Part shown: positions 33,440 through 41,466 of the stretch, in pieces
How positions within the stretch are numbered: the first letter of the stretch is position 1
Layout: every line of letters begins with the position of its first letter
Assembly: GCF_026460985.1 (NCBI RefSeq)
Contig: NZ_JAPKNM010000076.1
Location: forward strand, 1 to 55,814
Direction of reading: 5' to 3'
DNA length: 55,814 nucleotides
Origin: Sphingomonas sp.
GTDB taxonomy: Bacteria > Pseudomonadota > Alphaproteobacteria > Sphingomonadales > Sphingomonadaceae
Program-made: the position numbers and the translations under genes
The notes under the pieces: model-generated
The model's input: only the letters and a program-made list of their open reading frames with translations
Told to the model about the DNA's origin: nothing
The model's database searches: none

Positions 33440-34915
33440 TTAGGCGATGAGGTCGACCTGCCCGTCACTGCGGACGGGGCGGTAGATGGGTTCGGCGGCG
33501 CCGGCATCGTCATCGGATGAGGCGAACTGGCCGCGGTTCGATTGCTGGTGTTGCTGTTGCGCCTGCTGGCCGCCGCCATCGCCGGCGCGGCTCTCGAAGC
33601 GGAAGCTCTGCGCGTCGGTGCGGACGCCGGCCTGGTCGAGCGTGCGGGCGAGATCGGGCGCGTCCTGGCGGAGCAGGTCCATCGCCTGCGCGCTCTCGGT
33701 GCGGACGGTCGCCTGCAGGCTGCCCTTGTCGTCGAAGGCGAGCGTCACTTCGATGCGGCCGAGTTCGATCGGATTGAGGCGGATGCGCAAGGTCTCTTCG
33801 CCCAGCTCGACCTTCCGCGCGATCTCGACGCCGAGCGACTGGCCGAGATGGCCGGAGCGCGCCTCGATCACCGGCTCGGTGGGAGCAGGGGCGCTGGTCG
33901 GCGCGCCAGGGCCGGCGGCAGTCTGGGTCGGCTGGAAGGCCGGGGCAGGGATATCGGTCCGGGCAACGCCTGCGGGCCGCGCATCGGGCTGGCCTTGCGC
34001 GTCGGCATTGGTCTCGCCGCCCGTGGAATCGCCGCGTGCCGCGACGGCATTGGCGAAGTCGGCGGTCGACGGGGTACCGGCGGTTGCACCGGGCTGGCCG
34101 GCTTCGCCGGCGGGCGCGTGCGCGGCTGCCGACTTGCGGGTGACCGGTGCGGTGGCGCCGTTCGCGGCCTGCATCGCCTCGCGCGGGGCGGGCTGTTGCG
34201 GTTGCGACTGGGCGATGGGCTGGGGCGGCACGCCGGCGGCGAGCAACTCGGCCGGGACCGTGGCTTTGGCATCCGCCGGCTGCGCGGGGTCGGCATCGGC
34301 CGCGGCGGTGCGGGGCGCCTTGCGCGAAGTCGGCGGGGTTTCGGTCGGTGCGGCGACGGCCGGGGTCTCGGCCGCGAACGTCTCGCCGAGCTGTGGCTGG
34401 CCGTCGGCCGGCAGCGCGGACGTCTGCGTCTGCATCTGCGGTTGCGTGCGGGGCTTGGCGGGGCCGGGCTGGGCCTGCACCTGCGCCTGGGGAGCAATCG
34501 GCGCCTCGGGCTGGACCGGCACTTCGGGCGCCTCGGCCACCGTCGCCGGATCGGCGACCGGCGCGTCGGTCGCGGTAGCGGCGGCAGGGGCGAGCGGAGC
34601 CGGCTCCGCGACCGGGAGCTTGGCCGCGGTGGTCATCAGCTGCGACAGAGACGTCGGTTGCTGGAGGCCGGGGAGTGTGACGGTCGCCGGGATGGCCTGC
34701 GTGTCGAGCTGCGCCTGCGCGAGAAGGGTCTGCGACAGCTTCGCGTCGAAATGGGCAGGCGGCGTGGGCGATGCCGTCAGGCTGATGAACTGCTGCGGCG
34801 CGCCGCCCTCGGCGACGACGCCGAGCGCATCGATGAAGCCGAGGCCGGTGCCGGCGAAGGCCGACGCGGATTGTGTGCCCGCGCCGAGCGGAAAGCCGAA
34901 GGGGTTGATCTGCAT
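33440..34915 (-). CDS. fliK: Flagellar hook-length control protein FliK
   Basis: 491 aa. A long Ala/Pro/Gln-rich, low-complexity region (about residues 80-380) is followed by the Flg_hook domain: LSQSLGVEIARKVELGEETLRIRLNPIELGRIEVTLAFDDKGSLQATVRTES. The acidic tail ends RPVRSDGQVDLIA. FliK is a ruler that switches export from hook to filament through FlhB. Precedes flgD by nine bases. The CCTATAAT element lies 38 bases upstream of its start. Confidence 0.92.
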   Translation of the reverse strand: MQINPFGFPLGAGTQSASAFAGTGLGFIDALGVVAEGGAPQQFISLTASPTPPAHFDAKLSQTLLAQAQLDTQAIPATVTLPGLQQPTSLSQLMTTAAKLPVAEPAPLAPAAATATDAPVADPATVAEAPEVPVQPEAPIAPQAQVQAQPGPAKPRTQPQMQTQTSALPADGQPQLGETFAAETPAVAAPTETPPTSRKAPRTAAADADPAQPADAKATVPAELLAAGVPPQPIAQSQPQQPAPREAMQAANGATAPVTRKSAAAHAPAGEAGQPGATAGTPSTADFANAVAARGDSTGGETNADAQGQPDARPAGVARTDIPAPAFQPTQTAAGPGAPTSAPAPTEPVIEARSGHLGQSLGVEIARKVELGEETLRIRLNPIELGRIEVTLAFDDKGSLQATVRTESAQAMDLLRQDAPDLARTLDQAGVRTDAQSFRFESRAGDGGGQQAQQQHQQSNRGQFASSDDDAGAAEPIYRPVRSDGQVDLIA

Positions 34916-34953
34916 CCGGTCGCCTCTTGCCCGGCCTCGGAGGCCGTCTTCTC

Positions 34954-34961
34954 ATTATAGG
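34954..34961 (-). promoter_or_regulatory. CCTATAAT element of fliK-flgD
   Basis: The minus strand reads CATCCTATAATGAGAAG between flhA and fliK. There is no GGCA-N5-TGCC palindrome nearby. Confidence 0.5.
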
Positions 34962-34982
34962 ATGATTGTTGCGCGAACGGTC

Positions 34983-37067
34983 TCAACCGATCGTGCCGAG
35001 CGCGCGGATCCGGGCGCGGGCGTGGATCTCGTTCTGCGAGAGCACCACCGTCGCCGGGCGCACGCGCTCGATGATCGAGCGGACGAACGGGCGGATCGAG
35101 GGGCTGGTGAGCAGGCAGGGGATCTCGCCGTCCTGCGCCAGCCGGTCATAGGTCTCGCGCACCGACTGGATGAACTTCTGCAGCGCGGAGGGCGCCATCG
35201 CCAGCTGACGCTCGTCGCCCTGGCCGAGGATCGATTCCGCGAAGGCCTGGTCCCATTCGGCCGAGAGCGTCACCACCGGGATCGCCTCACCGCGCACCTG
35301 CGACGCGCTGATCTGGCGCGCCAGCCGGCCGCGGACATGTTCGGTGATCTGGGTGAGGTTGGCGGTCAGCGGCGCGGCCTCGGCGATCCCTTCGAGGATC
35401 GTCGGGATGTCGCGGATCGAGATGCCTTCCGAGAGGAGGTTCTGCAGGATGCGCTGGACGCTCGAGATCGAGACCTTGGAGGGGACGATGTCGGCGACGA
35501 GCTTCTCGGCGTCCTTGTGGACCTCGGTCAGCAGCTTCTGCGTCTCGGTATAGGAGAGCAGGTCGGCGATATTGTCCTTGACCAGCTCGGTCAGATGCGT
35601 GGTGATGATCGTGCCGCAATCGACCACGGTCAGCCCGCGGAAGCCGGCCTCGTCGCGCAGCTCGCGATCGATCCACAAGGCGGGGAGGCCGAACACCGGT
35701 TCCTTGGTGTTCTCGCCGGGCAGGCCGACCGGGCCGCCGCCCGGATTGATCAGCAGCAATTTCTCGAGCCGGATCTCGCCGCGTGCCGCCTCGGTCTCCT
35801 TGATCGTGATGACATACTCGTTGGGCTTCAGGCCCATATTGTCGATGATGCGGACCGAGGGGAGGACGAAGCCGAAGTCGGTCGCCATCTGGCGGCGCAG
35901 CGCGCGGACCTGATCGTCGAGGCGCGGCTCGCGCTGCTCGTCGTTGATCATCGGCAGCAGCGCATAGCCGATCTCGATGCGCACCGCGTCGAGCGCAAGC
36001 GTCTGCGAGATAGGCTGCTCGACGATCGCGGCCTGCGCCTGTTCCTGCGCGGCGACGGCGACTTCGAGCGCGGCCTTGGCCTCGGCGCGCTTGGTCATCT
36101 TCCAGGCGGCAAAACCCGCGGCGCCGGCGAAGCAGGCGAAGGGCAGGAAGGGCAGGCCGGGCATCAGCGCCAGCGCGCCCATCAGGAACGCGACCATGCC
36201 GAACGCCTTGGGGTAGCGGCCCAGCTGGTCGCCCAGGGTTGCGCCGGTCTTGCCCTTGATGCCGCCCTTGGAGACGAGCAGGCCCGCGGCGATCGAGATG
36301 ATCAGCGCCGGAATCTGGCTGACCAGGCCCTCGCCCGCGGTGAGCACGGTATAGGTGTGGAACGCCTCGCCGATCGGCACGCCGTGCGAGACGACGCCGA
36401 TGGTCAGGCCGACGATGATGTTGACCGCGGTGATCAGCAAGGCGGCGATCGCGTCGCCCTTCACGAACTTCGAGGCACCGTCCATCGAGCCGTAGAAGCC
36501 GCTCTCGGCCTCGATCTCGGCGCGGCGCTCGCGCGCCTGCTCCTCGGTGATCATGCCGGCCGAGAGGTCGGCGTCGATCGCCATCTGCTTGCCGGGCATC
36601 GCGTCGAGGCTGAAGCGCGCCGCGACTTCGGCGATGCGGCCCGCACCCTTGGTGATCACGACGAAATTGATGACGATCAGGATCATGAAGATGGTGAGGC
36701 CGATGATGACCTCGCCGCCCATCAGGAACTCGCCGAACGCACCGATCACCCCGCCCGCGGCGTTGTGGCCCTCATGGCCATGGGTGAGGATGAGGCGCGT
36801 CGAGGCCAGGTTGAGGCCCAGCCGCAGCATCGTCGCGATCAGCAGGATCGTCGGGAAGGCGCTGAGTTCCAGCGGCTTCTCGATGAACAGGGCCGTCATC
36901 AGGATCATCACCGCGATCGTGATCGACAGCGCGAGGCCCAGATCGAGCAGCCAGCCCGGCATCGGCAGGATCAGCATCGCGATGATCGCGACGACCGAGC
37001 CGGCGAGCGCGAGGTCGCGGTTCATGCCGATGCGGTTGAGGAGGGCGGTGAGGGCGGGGGGCATCAA
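34983..37067 (-). CDS. flhA: Flagellar export gate protein FlhA
   Basis: 694 aa. About eight N-terminal membrane helices, with the conserved FHIPEP-type loop replaced as usual by SLDAMPGKQMAIDADLSAGMI (about residues 150-170), then a large cytoplasmic domain that docks export chaperones. SAEWDQAFAESILGQGDERQLAMAPSALQKFIQSVRETYDRLA near the end is typical. Full length for the family. It follows flbD after about 100 bases holding an inverted repeat pair, so it may be partly read from fliF-fliN-flbD. Confidence 0.97.
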   Translation of the reverse strand: MMPPALTALLNRIGMNRDLALAGSVVAIIAMLILPMPGWLLDLGLALSITIAVMILMTALFIEKPLELSAFPTILLIATMLRLGLNLASTRLILTHGHEGHNAAGGVIGAFGEFLMGGEVIIGLTIFMILIVINFVVITKGAGRIAEVAARFSLDAMPGKQMAIDADLSAGMITEEQARERRAEIEAESGFYGSMDGASKFVKGDAIAALLITAVNIIVGLTIGVVSHGVPIGEAFHTYTVLTAGEGLVSQIPALIISIAAGLLVSKGGIKGKTGATLGDQLGRYPKAFGMVAFLMGALALMPGLPFLPFACFAGAAGFAAWKMTKRAEAKAALEVAVAAQEQAQAAIVEQPISQTLALDAVRIEIGYALLPMINDEQREPRLDDQVRALRRQMATDFGFVLPSVRIIDNMGLKPNEYVITIKETEAARGEIRLEKLLLINPGGGPVGLPGENTKEPVFGLPALWIDRELRDEAGFRGLTVVDCGTIITTHLTELVKDNIADLLSYTETQKLLTEVHKDAEKLVADIVPSKVSISSVQRILQNLLSEGISIRDIPTILEGIAEAAPLTANLTQITEHVRGRLARQISASQVRGEAIPVVTLSAEWDQAFAESILGQGDERQLAMAPSALQKFIQSVRETYDRLAQDGEIPCLLTSPSIRPFVRSIIERVRPATVVLSQNEIHARARIRALGTIG

Positions 37068-37074
37068 TCTCTTC

Positions 37075-37154
37075 CGTTCGCCCTGAGCTTGTCGAAGGGC
37101 TGTTGTTCTTCGGGCCCGAACCGGGACAGCGCTTCGACAAGCTCAGCGCGAACG
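37075..37154. repeat. Inverted pair of a dispersed repeat in the flbD-flhA gap
   Basis: CGTTCGCCCTGAGCTTGTCG (starting at 37075, running to 37100) and its near reverse complement ending AGCTCAGCGCGAACG (37131-37154) flank about 30 bases. The core, with CTTCGACAAGCTCAG, is a common dispersed repeat in sphingomonad and pseudomonad genomes. Could form a large cruciform between the two genes. Confidence 0.7.
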
Positions 37155-37170
37155 GTAAGGGTGGCGTGCA

Positions 37171-38505
37171 TCAGGGCGCCGGGGCGACGGCGATCCCGGC
37201 CTCGATGAAGGTGCGCAGCTTGTTGCGCATCGTCCGGACCGAGATGCCGAGGATGTTCGACGCCGAGGTGCGGTTGCCGTGGCAGCGCTCCAGCGTGTGC
37301 AGGATCAGCTCGCGCTCGACTTCCTCGACGGTGCGGCCGACCAGGCCCTCGATCTGCAGCCCGCCGGGCTCGGCGAGCTCGAGGTCGAGGAGGCGCGTGC
37401 CGTCCGAGCGGACGAGATCGTGCGGCTCGATCGCCGGGCCCTGCGCGAGCAGGACGGCGCGGTGGATGCAATCCTCGAGCTCGCGGATGTTGCCGGGCCA
37501 GGTATAGCGGCTGAGCAGCACGAGCGCCGCTTCGCCGAACGGGCGGACGGGGACGCCGTCGGCCTCGGCGAGGCGCGTGGCGAAATGCTGCGCGAGCTGC
37601 GCCACGTCGCCGCCGCGCGCGCGGAGCGGCGGGACCTCGACGCGGACGAGCCCGAGGCGGACGAGCAGGTCGGCGCGGAAGGCGCCGGCCTCGACCGCGG
37701 CCTCGAGGTCCATCCTGGTCGAGGCGATCAGCCGCGCATGGAACGGCACGACTTCGTCGCCGCCGATGCGGCGGAAGCGCTGCTCCTGGAGCGCCGACAG
37801 CAGGCGCGCCTGGGTGGCGGGGGCGAGGCTGCCGACCTCGCGGAGGAAGATCGTGCCGTGCCCGGCCTTTTCCAGCCGGCCGACGCGGCGCGCCACGGCG
37901 CCGGGAAATGCGCCCGCCTCGTGTCCGAACAGCTCGGATTCGAGCACTTCGGCGCCGACGCCGGCGCATTCGACGACGTGGAGCCGGTTGGTGCGGCCCG
38001 ATGCCTCGTGGATCGCGCGCGCCATGACTTCCTTGCCGGTGCCCTTCTCGCCGGTGACGAGCACGGGTGCGGCGGTGGGGGCCACGGCGGTGGCGAGCGC
38101 CAGCGCCCGGGCGAGCACGGGATGGTCGCCGATGCGGATCGGCGCCTTGCGCTCGATCACCGAGGCGATCGCCGCGGCGATCAGCTCGCGCTGCGGGGGC
38201 AGGGGAACATAGTCCTTGGCGCCGGCGCGGATCGCCGCGACCGCGCGTTCGGCCGGGGCCTGGATACCGCAGGCGAGCACGGGGAGCGTGAAGCGTTCGG
38301 CGCGCAGGCTGGTGATGAAGCCGGCGATGTCGGCCTCGACGTCGATCATCACCATGTCGCCGCCGCCTTCGCGGAGCAGGTCGAGCGCCTGGGACGGCAT
38401 ATCGGCCATCGCCACGTCGGCGCCCGCGTCGCGCGCCAGCCCGGCGGCGCGACGGAACTCGCTGCCGGGGGCGCCGATCAGGATCATACGGACGGTCCCG
38501 GGCAT
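37171..38505 (-). CDS. flbD: FlbD-type flagellar response regulator with altered sigma-54 contact motif
   Basis: 444 aa: degenerate receiver (about 5-115, the N-terminal acidic pair missing), AAA+ domain (about 125-365) and a Fis-type HTH (NRTSASNILGISVRTMRNKLR). Walker A is TGEKGTGKE (151-159). The sigma-54 contact loop, normally GAFTGA, reads GAFPGA (198-203), and Walker B reads FLREVG (220-225) where Asp is expected in place of Arg. Arg-finger-like FRADLLVRL is kept. In Caulobacter FlbD activates late and represses early flagellar genes. Location after fliF and fliN-like genes is the same as in Caulobacter. Start overlaps the fliN-like stop. Confidence 0.85.
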   Translation of the reverse strand: MPGTVRMILIGAPGSEFRRAAGLARDAGADVAMADMPSQALDLLREGGGDMVMIDVEADIAGFITSLRAERFTLPVLACGIQAPAERAVAAIRAGAKDYVPLPPQRELIAAAIASVIERKAPIRIGDHPVLARALALATAVAPTAAPVLVTGEKGTGKEVMARAIHEASGRTNRLHVVECAGVGAEVLESELFGHEAGAFPGAVARRVGRLEKAGHGTIFLREVGSLAPATQARLLSALQEQRFRRIGGDEVVPFHARLIASTRMDLEAAVEAGAFRADLLVRLGLVRVEVPPLRARGGDVAQLAQHFATRLAEADGVPVRPFGEAALVLLSRYTWPGNIRELEDCIHRAVLLAQGPAIEPHDLVRSDGTRLLDLELAEPGGLQIEGLVGRTVEEVERELILHTLERCHGNRTSASNILGISVRTMRNKLRTFIEAGIAVAPAP

Positions 38506-38855
38506 CAGCGGTCCTGCCGCACGATTTCGGTGAGCGTCACGCCGAGCGCATTGTCGATCAGCACCACTTCGCCGCGTGCTATCAGGCGATCGTTGACGAA
38601 GATGTCGACCGGCTCGCCGACGCGGCGGTCGAGCTCGACCACCGTGCCTGCGCCGAGGTGGAGCAACTCGCCGACGGGCATCCGCGCGCGGCCGAGCACC
38701 GCCTGGACCTTGACCGGAACGTCATGGACCGCCTCGAGGCCTTCCGAGCCGGCGGGCATATGGTCGCCGGTGGGGAAGGGATCGAAATCCTCGAACACGG
38801 GGCCGTTCGCTTCGCCGCCGTCGGTGGGGATGATGTCGTGGGGTTCGGTAGGCAT
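38505..38855 (-). CDS. fliN: FliN-family C-ring protein (fliF-operon copy)
   Basis: 116 aa from ATG 38855 (AAGGA upstream; TTG 38861 is less likely). A non-conserved acidic N-terminal part is followed by a SpoA domain: EAVHDVPVKVQAVLGRARMPVGELLHLGAGTVVELDRRVGEPVDIFVNDRLIARGEVVLIDNALGVTLTEIV. A second, shorter FliN lies at 54156. This one sits between fliF and flbD, as fliN does in Caulobacter. Confidence 0.85.
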   Translation of the reverse strand: MPTEPHDIIPTDGGEANGPVFEDFDPFPTGDHMPAGSEGLEAVHDVPVKVQAVLGRARMPVGELLHLGAGTVVELDRRVGEPVDIFVNDRLIARGEVVLIDNALGVTLTEIVRQDR

Positions 38856-38865
38856 CGTCAAATCC

Positions 38866-40491
38866 TTACGAGTTCATCCACTGGCGGATCACCGAGGCCG
38901 CTTCGGGCGGGCTCGCATGGATCACGTCGCCAATGCGTTTGAGGGCGGAGAGCTTGATGCGGCCGTCGACCTGGGCGAGCGCGATCTCCTGGTCGAGGAG
39001 CGCCTGGTCGCCGTTACCCAGGGCTTCGAGCTGCTGCATGGCCTCGTCGTCGCCGTCCGCCGCGCGCTCGGCGAGCGCGAGCATCTCGGGCGACTGGCCG
39101 GTGAGCGGGGTGACGCCTTCGGGCGCCGCGATCGCCGCGACGGGCAGCTGCGGCAGGATCTTCGGCTTGATCATCTTGAGCGCGATCAGGCCGACCACGC
39201 CGATCACCAGGATCTGCAGCAGGCCCCAGATGCGGTCCATCGGCAGCTGCGAGAGGAAGCCGGCTTCCTTGTCGGCGAGCGAATCGTCGGCGGCGAAGCG
39301 CATGCTCTCGACCACCACGCTGTCGCCGCGCTCGGCATCCATGCCTACTGCGTTCTCGACGAGGCGCTGGAGGCGCTGCATCTGCGGCTGGGGCAGGCCG
39401 TTCGCGCCGCCATCGACCATCACCGCCACGGTGAGGCGCGTGACCTTGCCCGGGCTGCGCAGCGTGACCGTCTTGGTCGAGCTGTTGTCGTAGGTCGTAT
39501 CCTCGGAAGTCTGGTTGCTGCGCGACTGGCGGCCGGTGCCGCCCGGGCCGCCGGGCGCCTGGCCCTGCGCCTCGGGGAGCTGGTTGCCCACGCTCGCGGT
39601 CTGCGCGCCGGCATCCTGCTCGCTGTTCTGCTCGCCATTCTCGACGCTGACCTGGCGCGCGATCACCTGCTTGTCGGGATCGAAGGTGTTCGATTCCTCG
39701 CGGGTCTGGTCGCGGTCGATCTGCGCGGAAACTTCGGCGCGGACCTTGCCCTGGCCGACGATCGGCTCGAGCAGCGCCTCGACTTCCTCGCGCAGCTTGG
39801 CCTCGACGGCCTGCTGGCGCTCGTCGGCATCGGCGCCGCCGGCCGAACCCGCCTCGCCCGCACGGGCGAGCAGGGCGCCGGTCTGGTCGACCACCGAGAC
39901 CGCCTCGGGCGAAAGCTCGGGAACTGAGGAGGAGACGAGATAGCGGATCGAGGCGATCGTCTCGGACGAGAGGCGCCCCTTGGTCTTGACCGTCACCGCC
40001 GCGCTCGCCTTGCGGCTCTCGGCGGCGAACATCGCACGCTCGGGCATCACGATATGGACGCGCGCGGCGCTGACATTCTGGATGGTCTGGATCGACTTGG
40101 AGAGCTCGCCTTCGACGGCGCGCGTCTCGTTCATCTTGGCGCGGCTCGCGGAAACGCCGAAGGGCTGCTCCTCGTCGAGCACCTCATAGCCGATCTTGCC
40201 GCCGAGCTTCTCGCCGGCCATCGACATGCGCAGCTCGGCGAGCTTGTCCTGCGGCGCCATGATCGAAGTGCCGTCGGCCGAGAGCTGGTATTCGACGTTC
40301 TGCGACTTGAGCTTCTCGGTGATCGTCGCCGCGGCCGAGGGATCGAGATCGGTGTAGAGATAGCCCATCTGCGGATCGGAGCCGCGCGTCGCGACGAAGG
40401 CGAGCGCGGCGAGCAGCACGAACGCCACCCCGCCCATCAGCATCAGCCGCTTCGGGCTAAGCTGCCCGGCAAATTTCTTGATCGCTTCCAA
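38866..40491 (-). CDS. fliF: Flagellar MS-ring protein FliF
   Basis: 541 aa. N-terminal membrane helix (RLMLMGGVAFVLLAALAFVATRG), ring-building motifs (LYTDLDPSAAATITEKL and YQLSADGTSIMAPQDKLAELRMSMA), a central Gly/Gln-rich variable loop (about 300-345) and a second membrane helix (IWGLLQILVIGVVGLIALKMIKP). The C-terminal FliG-binding tail ends IGDVIHASPPEAASVIRQWMNS. The start TTG 40491 is preceded by GGGGCGG. First gene of fliF-fliN-flbD(-flhA), with its own ftr/CCTATAA promoter. Confidence 0.95.
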   Translation of the reverse strand: MEAIKKFAGQLSPKRLMLMGGVAFVLLAALAFVATRGSDPQMGYLYTDLDPSAAATITEKLKSQNVEYQLSADGTSIMAPQDKLAELRMSMAGEKLGGKIGYEVLDEEQPFGVSASRAKMNETRAVEGELSKSIQTIQNVSAARVHIVMPERAMFAAESRKASAAVTVKTKGRLSSETIASIRYLVSSSVPELSPEAVSVVDQTGALLARAGEAGSAGGADADERQQAVEAKLREEVEALLEPIVGQGKVRAEVSAQIDRDQTREESNTFDPDKQVIARQVSVENGEQNSEQDAGAQTASVGNQLPEAQGQAPGGPGGTGRQSRSNQTSEDTTYDNSSTKTVTLRSPGKVTRLTVAVMVDGGANGLPQPQMQRLQRLVENAVGMDAERGDSVVVESMRFAADDSLADKEAGFLSQLPMDRIWGLLQILVIGVVGLIALKMIKPKILPQLPVAAIAAPEGVTPLTGQSPEMLALAERAADGDDEAMQQLEALGNGDQALLDQEIALAQVDGRIKLSALKRIGDVIHASPPEAASVIRQWMNS

Positions 40492-40540
40492 TGCCGCCCC
40501 GTGATGTGGCTTGGGGGCAGGAGCGCCCCTCTCCCTTCAT

Positions 40541-40547
40541 TTATAGG
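40541..40547 (-). promoter_or_regulatory. CCTATAA element of the fliF operon
   Basis: The minus strand reads CCTATAAATG 50 bases before fliF. It is 12 bases from the near palindrome (40560-40572) and 30 bases from the further one (40578-40590). Confidence 0.5.
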
Positions 40548-40559
40548 AGGGGCGCGGGC

Positions 40560-40572
40560 GGCAGTTTGTGCC
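40560..40572. promoter_or_regulatory. ftr-type palindrome 1 upstream of fliF
   Basis: GGCAGTTTGTGCC fits GGCA-N5-TGCC perfectly. Confidence 0.6.
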
Positions 40573-40577
40573 GGGTG

Positions 40578-40590
40578 GGAATTTTTTGCC
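40578..40590. promoter_or_regulatory. ftr-type half-degenerate palindrome 2 upstream of fliF
   Basis: GGAATTTTTTGCC matches the right half and three of four bases of the left half of GGCA-N5-TGCC. It lies 30 bases from CCTATAA. Confidence 0.5.
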
Positions 40591-40625
40591 TAGTGGCGGG
40601 TGGGAAGGGGCGCAGATACGAAAAT

Positions 40626-40784
40626 CCTCCCCGAGCTTGTCTCGGGGAGGGGGACCGCGCCCGTAGGGCGTGGTGGAGGGGCACCGGGCAGCGGCGTTGT
40701 CCCTATCGGCAAGCGGCGGCCGCCTTCGGCGCGCCCTTCCACCATGCTTCGCATGGTCCCCCTCCCCGAGCGAGCTCGGGGAGG
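40626..40784. repeat. Composite inverted repeat between fliH and fliF
   Basis: Two palindromes, CCTCCCCGAG-cttgt-CTCGGGGAGG (40626-40650) and CCTCCCCGAG-cgag-CTCGGGGAGG (40761-40784), bracket an interior that is itself partly inverted (GGGGGACC/GGTCCCCC and GTGGTGGA/TCCACCAT-like arms). The unit of about 160 bases ends seven bases from the fliH stop and separates fliGH from fliF. Confidence 0.75.
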
Positions 40785-40790
40785 AATTGT

Positions 40791-41465
40791 TCAATTCGCG
40801 CCGGCGGCCGAGGGCAGCAGCGTCTCGAGTTCCTCGATCACCGCCTTGCGGCGCGCGGAGGCGTCGAGGGCGAGGCCGCCTTGCTCCCAGCCGATCAGCG
40901 CATCGCCGACCGCGAGGGTCACGTCGCCCACCACGGTCAGGTGGAGCTTGCGGCGGTCCTTGGACTGGCGATCGGCGATCCGCGCCTCGATCGCTTCGAT
41001 CAGGTCCGGGTGGACGCGGATCTCGAGCTCGGTGCCGCGCGCGACCTGGCTGAGCGCGCGGCCGATGGCGGCGTCGATCGTCTCCGCGGGCGCGGCATCG
41101 ATCGCGCGGCCGGCGATCATGTCGGCGGCGGCGAGCGCGATCTCGGCCGCCTCGCCGGTGACGCGGCGGGACACGTCGTCGAAGCGCTCGTCGAGCGATT
41201 CGATGCCGGCGTGGAGGGCGTCGACTGCGCTCAGCAGCGCGACGTCGCGCTCGGCGCGTGCCTGGGCGAGCCCGGCGTCGAAGCCCTGGGCGCGGGCGAG
41301 CGAGACCTGCGCCTCGACGTCCGATCGGAGCAAGGCGAGCTCGGCGCGCAGCGCGGAGATCTCGAGCAGCATGTCGCCGCTCGGCACCGTGGCGCTGTCG
41401 CTCGTCGGCGTGGTGAAGATGCGGTCGAAGGCGAAGCGTTCGACGGTCTGGAAGTTCATGCCCAT
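40791..41465 (-). CDS. fliH: Flagellar export ATPase regulator FliH (FlbE)
   Basis: 224 aa. FliH-type: a helical N-terminal part rich in Ala/Glu/Leu (LLEISALRAELALLRSDVEAQVSLARAQGFDAG) followed by a V-ATPase-E-like C-terminal domain (TELEIRVHPDLIEAIEARIADRQSKDRRKLHLTVVGDVTLAVGDALIGWEQGGLALDAS). It regulates FliI and delivers it to the C ring. It follows fliG by one base; start ATG 41465 or ATG 41459. Confidence 0.9.
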   Translation of the reverse strand: MGMNFQTVERFAFDRIFTTPTSDSATVPSGDMLLEISALRAELALLRSDVEAQVSLARAQGFDAGLAQARAERDVALLSAVDALHAGIESLDERFDDVSRRVTGEAAEIALAAADMIAGRAIDAAPAETIDAAIGRALSQVARGTELEIRVHPDLIEAIEARIADRQSKDRRKLHLTVVGDVTLAVGDALIGWEQGGLALDASARRKAVIEELETLLPSAAGAN

Positions 41466-41466
41466 C

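Noticed and set aside
33486..37208. 1240-aa open frame on the plus strand opposite fliK and flhA
   Set aside because: Crosses two certain minus-strand genes and their gap; composition is that of a frame shadow.
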